DNA from: CAYVLA01 sp964549615 [NCBI: uncultured Thermococci archaeon]
GTDB lineage: Archaea; CAYQAE01; CAYVLA01
Assembly (NCBI GenBank): GCA_964549615.1
Contig: CAZJVP010000020.1
Location: 218,305-282,304 of the forward strand
Length of the DNA stretch: 64,000 bases
Reading direction: 5' to 3'
Shown: piece by piece, positions 46,504-52,028 of the stretch
How positions within the stretch are numbered: position 1 is the stretch's first letter
How the letters are laid out: every line of letters begins with the position of its first letter
Position numbers and translations under genes: made by a program
Notes under the pieces: model-generated
The model's input: only the letters and a program-made list of their open reading frames with translations
Databases searched by the model: none
Told to the model about the DNA's origin: nothing

Positions 46504-46601
46504 CATGCTTAGGGCCGGTGGAGATCATGCAGACTTTGCTGGATTGGTCCGGACGCTACAACGCTTGTATCCAGAAGAACGAAAGAGGAGGTGACAGGTG
46601 A

Positions 46602-46784
46602 ATGTGCTGCGGATGTGGATGCGGGCACCGAGGACATGGGGCCGGCTGGTGCCATGAGCCCTTCCGAGGTCAACCACCCTTGATGACGGTTGAGGAGGAG
46701 GTCAAGACGCTGGAGGAGCTCAGAAAGGACCTCGAAGACCGCCTCAATAGGGTGAACAAGCGTCTTGAGGCACTGAAGCAGTAG
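46602..46784 (+). CDS. small Cys/Gly-rich coiled-coil protein (DUF5320-like)
   Basis: 60 aa. An excellent GAGGAGGTGA lies 7 bases before the ATG. Residues 1-20 are MCCGCGCGHRGHGAG and similar, a cysteine/histidine-rich metal-binding head; residues 29-60 form a short coiled coil (VKTLEELRKDLEDRLNRV). This layout matches DUF5320 proteins, common beside redox and permease genes in anaerobes, function unknown. It may scavenge or sense a metal. Same strand as the ABC genes. Confidence 0.75.
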   Translation: MCCGCGCGHRGHGAGWCHEPFRGQPPLMTVEEEVKTLEELRKDLEDRLNRVNKRLEALKQ

Positions 46785-46807
46785 GTGCCAGGCCCCGGCA
46801 ACGGTCG

Positions 46808-47101
46808 GTGACAGACCTCGTGGGGAGAGACCTCGTGTTGCTTCCGGGCGCACTGCCCACGGGGCCGCTGTATGTGGCATTTCGCATAGCTTCCGGGCCA
46901 ATAAGCAAGGGCGCCCGCATTGTGGACGTTGCGTCTCGCTATCCACCTGGTCCTGTATTAAGATACTTTAGGAGATAGGAGATGGTGGAGCTTCGGTTCC
47001 TAGGATTGGAGTTCATGTTGTCGAGGCTGGCCCTGACCGTGATCCTGGTGATGCCAATGGGGTTGGAAATCGAGGCAATAGTCCGAAAGGAGGTGATCTA
47101 G
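46808..47101 (+). pseudogene. half-permease remnant interrupted by an in-frame TAG
   Basis: One frame reads GTG 46808 to TAG 46976-46978 (56 aa, LLPGALPTGPLYVAFRIASG), then GAG and ATG 46982 to TAG 47101 (39 aa, LRFLGLEFMLSRLALTVILV). Together they resemble the C-terminal part of small (about 160 aa) single-domain permeases, in which a G-P-Y-V-x-F-P loop is followed by a PFxxPFLGxxFTLxR segment. The N-terminal half is missing. It could be a pseudogene or a gene with amber readthrough; pyrrolysine use cannot be judged from this window. The 3' end holds the ribosome site (AAGGAGGTGA) of the cupin gene. Confidence 0.5.
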
Positions 47102-47443
47102 TTGGTGGTAAATACCATTGACGTCCGAAAGCTGATTCGCTTTTCCACGGACGAGGGTCGGCTTGACACCATGGAGAAGCGTCGAGCGGTGAAGAGGGAC
47201 CTGCTTCGCACAGACTACTTCAACATCGTGCTCGTATGCCTGGAAGAGGGGCAGGAGATTCCGGCCCGGCCGGAGCCATATGAGGTCTGCTTCTACGTCA
47301 TCGAAGGCAGAGGAGTCTTCACCGTTGGAGAGAAGAGAGTGAGTCTAGACGAAGGAAACATGATTCTGGTTCCCGCAGACATCGCTCGTGGAATCAGAGC
47401 CGAGGAGCGGATGAGCATCCTGGGGATACAGCAGCCTCACTGA
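47102..47443 (+). CDS. cupin-domain protein
   Basis: 113 aa from TTG 47102, five bases after AAGGAGGTGA (GTG 47105 also possible). The cupin barrel is recognisable from EEGQEIPARPEPYEVCFYV, EGRGVFTVG and DEGNMILVPADIARGI. Metal-binding His residues typical of cupin motif 1 are absent, so it may be a sensor or non-enzymatic member. It sits directly after the permease remnant and is probably co-transcribed with the DUF5320-like gene. Convergent with the flavoprotein gene; 147-base gap with nothing evident. Confidence 0.85.
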   Translation: MVVNTIDVRKLIRFSTDEGRLDTMEKRRAVKRDLLRTDYFNIVLVCLEEGQEIPARPEPYEVCFYVIEGRGVFTVGEKRVSLDEGNMILVPADIARGIRAEERMSILGIQQPH

Positions 47444-47590
47444 AGAGCGACCCCGTGAGAATCGGGCTCCTGCAGAGTGCAGCGGAACCAAGGAAGAGAT
47501 GGCCACCATAGTCGCTCACCAACGTTCTATCGCGGGTCGGAACGATACTTCCCCTTGCCATGAGAATCCCCTCACAGGAGAAGACAAGCC

Positions 47591-48196
47591 CTAACCGGAC
47601 CCTCTCAAGTCGTCCGTGCCCAAGACCGAGGCTTCAACGCTTTGGCGATTCAACAGTCCGCATAGAGCGGAGAGCCTCTTAGCGAAGCGTTTCGCGTCCC
47701 CAGTTGCCTTGTCGTCCCTCGCTATGTCTCCTTTTTCGTAGGCCGTTCCAGAAACTCCGCGATGTCCAAGAATCATTTCATGCTTAAGCATAAAGGCGTG
47801 GATGGCCGTCAGGGCAGATTCGAGCCCGTATCCTCGGCCAACGACGATCCCCCCTCCTATCTTGTCTCTGAGTTTTCCCCTGATGCACCACGTCCTGTCC
47901 ATCAAGATCTTAACCTGAGCGCTCACGTTGTTGAAATAAACCGGGCTGGCTATGACGATCACATCGGAACCGATAAGCTTCGGAAGGATCACGCTGCTCA
48001 CATCATCCTCTATGCAGCACTTCCCATTCCCAAGGCAGGACCCGCAGGATGAGCAGGGCTTCATCTCACATCTGTACAGCTGCAATTTCTCGGTCTTGAA
48101 CAACGTGCCATCGAACTCACCGAGGGCTGCGTCAAGCAAGATCTCGGTATTACCGTTGGGTCGAGGGCTACCACAAATGCCTAAGACTTTGAGCAA
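47591..48196 (-). CDS. iron-sulfur flavoprotein (NADPH-dependent FMN-reductase fold)
   Basis: 201 aa, TTG start. Flavodoxin-like fold with the FMN phosphate loop GICGSPRPNGNTE and a cysteine cluster CSSCGSCLGNGKCCIEDD fitting the C-x2-C-x2-C iron-sulfur flavoprotein motif. SPVYFNNVSAQVKILMDRT follows, also typical. Such proteins transfer electrons from ferredoxin or NAD(P)H and some reduce quinones or arsenicals. It lies 21 bases after the frameshifted ArsR and appears to be in that operon. Confidence 0.88.
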   Translation of the reverse strand: MLKVLGICGSPRPNGNTEILLDAALGEFDGTLFKTEKLQLYRCEMKPCSSCGSCLGNGKCCIEDDVSSVILPKLIGSDVIVIASPVYFNNVSAQVKILMDRTWCIRGKLRDKIGGGIVVGRGYGLESALTAIHAFMLKHEMILGHRGVSGTAYEKGDIARDDKATGDAKRFAKRLSALCGLLNRQSVEASVLGTDDLRGSG

Positions 48197-48217
48197 CTCT
48201 GTCAGCCGCCTTTGACA

Positions 48218-48575
48218 CTAGCCTTGAGAAGATTTGAGGCATCCAAGGATCTTCAGGGTCCTGCGCCCCCGTTTCGTCAGACTGTACACCTGCCACCTGC
48301 CCTTCTCCTGCGCCTTCGCCAAGCCAGTTCGCTTTAGGATAGAAAGGTGGTAGGAGAGTTTTGGCCGGGGCAGTCCGAGCACGTTGCTCAGGACGCATGG
48401 GCAAAGAGGCAGCTCCTGCAGAAGCATAAGGGCCTTGAGCCTGATGGGCTCCGAGAGGCCTTGCACCATCTTGGTTTGTTGCAGGATTGCCTCCTCGTTA
48501 GCCAGCAACGCGATGAGCGCCTCGATGCCCCCCCTTTTTGCTCAACTGGCTTTTCACTGGTTCAGGGACCTCCAT
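48218..48575 (-). CDS. ArsR-family regulator with CPC motif, frameshifted at a G7 run
   Basis: The intact frame begins at TTG 48508 (96 aa), but homology to the ArsR at 40175 continues upstream in another frame: from ATG 48575 the sequence MEVPEPVKSQLSKKGG matches LDIPEPIRRQIEKRGG. The switch falls at the plus-strand run of seven C after 48527 (minus: A5G7). Removing one G joins both parts into about 118 aa. The core has LSEPIRLKALMLL, PLCPCVLSNV and PKLSYHLSIL, so the same thiol-type sensor is likely. Either sequencing error, real mutation or transcript slippage. Confidence 0.75.
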
Positions 48576-48693
48576 ACCCTCTCCATCTGGAGTCCCCCCG
48601 CCCCAACGGAGCTCGTCCATAAGCTGATCCGCCTTCAGTACCTTGACGGGCGTGCTTCGACCAAGTACCAGAGCCAGGGCTACGTCTACCCTC

Positions 48694-49071
48694 CTACGTC
48701 ATCGACTCCCGGGCCAGCTGCCAGGCCGCAAGGAACACGGCGAAAGTTGGCATGCCAGCAACCGGTATCAGCGTGAAAGCCGTCTCCAATAGCTCCCCTT
48801 CATCTGCTCCTGCCTTCAATGCCCCGGTTATGTGCATCACCGTCGCTTCACGATCGCGTTGTGCGGCTGTGATCGCGGCGTGAATGAGGAACTTGTGCTT
48901 CTTTGATAAGACTCCGTCGTTAAGCGTCAGTTCATGCAACTTCAGAAAAGCCGCGCAAACGGCTGGGTCCTTCTCTTTCAGGAAAGCCACGGGCTCCAAG
49001 ACCCTTCCGAACTCCTGTCCGAAAGCTGCTAGACTCTCACCTATCTTATTCCTCGCCTCATCGTTCTGCAA
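48694..49071 (-). CDS. carboxymuconolactone decarboxylase (AhpD-like) family protein
   Basis: 125 aa, TTG start with AGGAGG seven bases upstream. The helical CMD pattern is present: LKLHELTLNDGVLSKKHKFLIHAAITAAQRD and ALKAGADEGELLETAF. The catalytic CxxC of AhpD is missing (only one Cys, in DPAVCAAF), so it is probably not an alkylhydroperoxidase reductase but a decarboxylase or a regulator-like member. The operator-like repeat at 49117-49131 precedes it, and the ArsR gene follows after 118 bases. Confidence 0.85.
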   Translation of the reverse strand: MQNDEARNKIGESLAAFGQEFGRVLEPVAFLKEKDPAVCAAFLKLHELTLNDGVLSKKHKFLIHAAITAAQRDREATVMHITGALKAGADEGELLETAFTLIPVAGMPTFAVFLAAWQLARESMT

Positions 49072-49116
49072 ACCCCTGCCTCCTCATCATTTTGTCGCAA
49101 ACCTGGTCTTCGGCAC

Positions 49117-49131
49117 TTCAAGTCGTTTGAA
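49117..49131. promoter_or_regulatory. ArsR-type operator, TTCAA-N5-TTGAA
   Basis: TTCAAGTCGTTTGAA lies between the thioredoxin gene (ending 49152) and the CMD gene start at 49071. It shares CGTTTGAAACG (49124-49134) exactly with the site at 40609-40619. It could control the CMD-arsR-flavoprotein unit, and it lies 46-60 nt upstream of the CMD start. Confidence 0.55.
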
Positions 49132-49151
49132 ACGGCACGCTTCCCGGACCC

Positions 49152-49394
49152 TCATTTCCGGGTGCTCAGCCACTTCTTCACCTCGTGGACCTCCGGCACC
49201 CTTCCGCCCAGCATAAGCTTACCGTCTATCACCACGGAAGGGTTGTCGGTGATGCCCCTCCTCAGCATCTCCATCTGGTCGTACACATGCACAACCTCTG
49301 CCTCGATGCCTAGCTCCCTGACCGCTTGTCTGCAATTTTCCTCCGTCTTTCTGCACTTGGGGCAGCCCACTCCGAACACCTCTATCTTTACCAT
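49152..49394 (-). CDS. small CxxC thioredoxin-fold protein (redox-active disulfide protein)
   Basis: 80 aa from ATG 49394, which has a near-perfect AAGGAGGTGA six bases upstream; the longer frame to 49430 would overlap the permease. Active site VGCPKCRKTEENC, cis-proline region NPSVVIDG. It belongs to the MTH895/TM0996 mini-thioredoxin family. It is 22 bases downstream of the DUF318 permease and mirrors the pair at 42751-44104. Confidence 0.9.
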   Translation of the reverse strand: MVKIEVFGVGCPKCRKTEENCRQAVRELGIEAEVVHVYDQMEMLRRGITDNPSVVIDGKLMLGGRVPEVHEVKKWLSTRK

Positions 49395-49416
49395 TGCTTT
49401 CACCTCCTTGTAGAGC

Positions 49417-50445
49417 TCATAGACCTCCAACGAAATTCAAGTATAACAAACCGGCAGCCATGGCCCAGAGTACAGCAAGCAACGCATAGCTTCCGACGGT
49501 TTTCCATCCTATTATCCGCGAAACCCCCAACATCGATGGGATTGAAGACATCGGAGCTCCCAACATGAACGCCAAGGCAGCGCTGGGTGACATCCCGGCA
49601 CTCAAGAGCGCCTTGACGAAGAAGACCTCCACGAGAGTTGGCGTGTACAGGGGGACGCCGATCGCGGCTGCTATGAAGATGCCCCGCACCCCGGTCAGGT
49701 ATGTCCCCACAAGATCCCTCGGCATATATGCGTCGATGAAGCTCACGGCCGCGACGCCAAGCAAGAGATACGGCAAAACCATCCTGACAAGCGCGTATGC
49801 CTCTTTCAGCGAATTCACAGACCTCCCCCAGAAGTCCATCTTGACCACTTCCTCTGCTTTTGCTGCGGAGATGCCGGCAAATCTCTCCTCAACGGCTCTA
49901 CCCCAGGCTGTCTTGGCGACAAGGAAACCAATCAGGATCGCGCCGAAGAAACTGAAACCAAAGCGGGACACAGCCATCAGTGGCGAGATAAGCTCCGAGG
50001 TGAACAGGATTGCGAGGAAGTTGGCAGCCGGAGCCATCAACAGGAAGGTTAATGCTGGCCCGATGCCGGCCCCCGTCGCCATTATGCCCCCGAATACAGG
50101 TATCATCGCACACGAGCAGACAGTCAGAACCGGGGCGAACAAGGCGGCCAGGATGTATGACCTTGCGCTCTTGCTCGAAAGGGAATTCCGCATCCTCTCT
50201 CGCGGTACGAATGCCTCTACCACACCGCCAAGCATGAAGGCGAAAAGAAATGCTCCCCATGCTCTAGAGAGATAACCCGCGAGGTAAACAAATGGGACCA
50301 GGACGGGATGATATGAGCTGAGGTCTCCGTACTCGTAAACCGGAACCACCGGGTGGCCCGTGACCCTAGCATACGCCATCGTAAACAGGCCAAAGAAAAG
50401 GATAGCCCAAGCCGCGGCGGCCACAATTTTACTTCTGCGCTGCAT
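49417..50445 (-). CDS. DUF318/ArsP-type permease, second copy
   Basis: 342 aa, about ten hydrophobic stretches. Conserved VCSCAMIPVFGGIMATG (Cys110, Cys112), then GAGIGPALTFLLMAPAANFL; the second half has AIGVPLYTPTLVEVFFV and LGAPMSSIPSMLGVSR. It has a longer N-terminal region (about 50 residues) than the copy at 43052, including an extra helix. It overlaps the DUF1805 gene by 17 bases at its start and precedes the mini-thioredoxin gene, so the three form one operon. The substrate is unknown; ArsP members export organoarsenicals. Confidence 0.9.
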   Translation of the reverse strand: MQRRSKIVAAAAWAILFFGLFTMAYARVTGHPVVPVYEYGDLSSYHPVLVPFVYLAGYLSRAWGAFLFAFMLGGVVEAFVPRERMRNSLSSKSARSYILAALFAPVLTVCSCAMIPVFGGIMATGAGIGPALTFLLMAPAANFLAILFTSELISPLMAVSRFGFSFFGAILIGFLVAKTAWGRAVEERFAGISAAKAEEVVKMDFWGRSVNSLKEAYALVRMVLPYLLLGVAAVSFIDAYMPRDLVGTYLTGVRGIFIAAAIGVPLYTPTLVEVFFVKALLSAGMSPSAALAFMLGAPMSSIPSMLGVSRIIGWKTVGSYALLAVLWAMAAGLLYLNFVGGL

Positions 50446-50746
50446 CTCTGGCTTTCATCTCCGAGAATTTTATCAGCGCTTCCCTGCCCGTCATCCCCTC
50501 TGAGACGCCCAGGGCCCTGGCCTTTTGAGTGCAGGATTCTATCCTAGCCTCCAACGCATCTTCAATCCTCGTCAGACCCTTTACCCTGGCCGCTGTGACG
50601 TTGCGTTCACTCAAAGCGTCTATATCGAAGTTCCTACACACAAGCAAGCCTTTCTTGGCTACTAGAACGATGATGGCCGGGCTTCCAGGAGAATCCGGAT
50701 TTGCAATTCTTACGCCAACAACGGTCCATACGAGCCCAGAAAGGGA
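50429..50746 (-). CDS. DUF1805-family protein, 5' end unresolved
   Basis: The open frame runs from the stop at 50429 back to a TGA at 50747-50749, 105 codons. The first usable start is TTG 50647 (72 aa), but family sequence begins earlier: TVVGVRIANP and SPAIIVLVAKKGLLVCRNFD match the beta strands of DUF1805, and VKGLTRIEDALEARI and GVSEGMTGREAL follow. So a start is missing, unusual, or lost by frameshift. DUF1805 proteins are small, of unknown function, common in archaea. The 3' end overlaps the permease start by 17 bases. Confidence 0.65.
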   Translation of the reverse strand, partial: SLSGLVWTVVGVRIANPDSPGSPAIIVLVAKKGLLVCRNFDIDALSERNVTAARVKGLTRIEDALEARIESCTQKARALGVSEGMTGREALIKFSEMKARDAAQK

Positions 50747-50931
50747 TCAGGCGCTCGGAAGCAATCATAGGGGAAGTACCTGCAGTCCCGAAGTATCTTC
50801 CCATTAGAGTCATCCCCAACAAAGAAAGCGAGATAGCTCCGTGTGGAATTCACTGCGGAAGATGCTTGCGCTACGAGAACGAGAAGTGTCTCGGGTGCCC
50901 GGCGACCAAGTACTACCGCGGTCCCCTCTGA
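50701..50931 (+). pseudogene. truncated DUF3795-like cysteine cluster
   Basis: The C-terminal 40 residues (IAPCGIHCGRCLRYENEKCLGCPAT) match the start of DUF3795 proteins, which have a C-x3-C-x2-C-x8-C-x2-C pattern and run 100-150 aa. Here the frame stops right after the cluster, and the region before it overlaps the DUF1805 gene on the other strand. Probably a 5' fragment left after rearrangement; the transposase remnant lies just downstream. The interval 50932-51198 shows no gene I can support. Confidence 0.45.
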
Positions 50932-51198
50932 GTTTCCTCTTACACAAAGCTTGTTGCCTTCTTTCAGAGGTGTACGCCACGAGTGCGCCTGGGCCTCGTA
51001 GTTCCGCTACGTGGCCACACTTACCATCCGTTCCTCTCTGCCACCGACATTCCCAGAAATGCTCATCAAAGGAAGCCCCTTCCCATCCCGCGGCTTCAGA
51101 AAGTAACGGTGACGTTCCAGAACAGGCACACGCTGATGTCACAATGGGCGGCGCACAGCGTTGCGAAAGAGGCATGATAGCGTCGAGACCACGGGCCT

Positions 51199-51822
51199 GT
51201 GCGCCTGACAAGTTGTGCACAGCCGGCTGGGAAGAGCAGAAAAGTTGGGAAGGCCCGGAAGGCTGGGAAGGATCAGAGGGATCAGAGGGATCAGAGGGAT
51301 GATGGATGGGAGCGGAAGGACAGATACGGGGAAAGGTACAAACGGTACAGGGAGGCTGAAGCTCTAAGCAAGGGTCTGCACAGGATCTATGACAGGCTCA
51401 AAGAAGCTCTGGAGACCGATCCTCCTCCACAAGCACAAAAGAGGGATAGGCTTGCAAGGTATGGTAGGTATGGTAGGAGGGCTCTGCAGCACTGGCTCAG
51501 GAGGGAGTACAGGTCTGCCAAGGTTAGGCAGTTTGTCGACAAGCTCAGCGCTGCTTGTCCCTACCTGTTTACCGCTGTCAGGCATCCTGGTGTGGAGTTG
51601 ACCAATAATCGTTGGGAGCGGGCTTTGAGGGCGCTTGTGGTGCAGAGAAAGATCATAGGGACTCTTAGGAATGGGAAGGGTGTGAGGATGTATGAGAGGA
51701 TTCCAAGCCTTCTTGCCGCATGGGAGCAGAGAGGCCTAGACTCATCCCACACATTATCCGAAGCTCTAACCCAGAGCTGGAAGGAGACCTCACACGACCA
51801 GACCAACCAACGCGCGAGCTAA
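51199..51822 (+). mobile_element. IS66-family (ISH10-like) transposase remnant
   Basis: Only the C-terminal part of the transposase remains. From about 51310 the frame gives RYREAEALSKGLHRIYDRL, VRHPGVELTNNRWERALRAL and VVQRKIIGTLRNGKGVRMYE, the final catalytic segment (Glu in NNRWERA) of IS66 transposases, common in archaea. The N-terminal half, with the first two catalytic acids, is absent, so it is inactive. Start 51199 is just the open frame. I could not find matching terminal inverted repeats. It marks a past insertion between the permease region and the surface-protein locus. Confidence 0.75.
51270..51299. repeat. 9-bp tandem repeat, three copies
   Basis: GATCAGAGG is repeated three times in tandem (coordinates accurate to one or two bases), followed by a GATGAT. 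In the transposase frame it adds DQR repeats. It lies at the N-terminal edge of the IS66 remnant and may be a slippage product or a junction scar. Confidence 0.6.
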
Positions 51823-51838
51823 ATACGTACGCTGGACC

Positions 51839-51848
51839 AAATTATAAG
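51839..51848 (+). promoter_or_regulatory. TATA-like element before the stem-loop
   Basis: AAATTATAAG is about 25-30 nt before 51871, where a strong inverted repeat begins, so a transcript from it would start at or near the stem. Confidence 0.35.
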
Positions 51849-51870
51849 TTCTCGGCCTCCAAACTGCATC

Positions 51871-51933
51871 TGCTTAGTCACCTCTCTGTTTGGTGTGACC
51901 AAACGAATCCGAACACTCAGAGGTGATTAAGCA
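51871..51933. ncRNA. strong nested stem-loop, candidate small RNA or terminator
   Basis: The arms 51871-51885 (TGCTTAGTCACCTCT) and 51919-51933 (AGAGGTGATTAAGCA) pair over 15 positions with one G-U wobble if transcribed from the plus strand. Inside is a second perfect hairpin, GTTTGGT-GTG-ACCAAAC (51888-51904), leaving a 14-nt single-stranded segment at 51905-51918. It lies between two convergent units (transposase remnant and surface-protein gene). It may be a structured RNA, a two-way terminator, or a transposon end. Confidence 0.4.
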
Positions 51934-52028
51934 TCCATCAAGCTTCAAGGCCTGTCAAACGAAAGTCAGGCCCTGAGAACAGAATTTTAGCCAACCATGG
52001 AACAGGACTAAAATATCCCATAGGTTGG

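Noticed and set aside
46509-46946. 145-aa minus-strand frame opposite the DUF5320-like gene
   Set aside because: The plus-strand gene has a strong ribosome site and family layout. The minus frame has neither.
51239-51300. CRISPR-like direct repeats
   Set aside because: Three 9-bp units in tandem with no spacers and inside a coding frame.
50810-51302. open frames on both strands over the region before the IS66 remnant
   Set aside because: None shows IS66 sequence or any other domain. I treat the region as unassigned.
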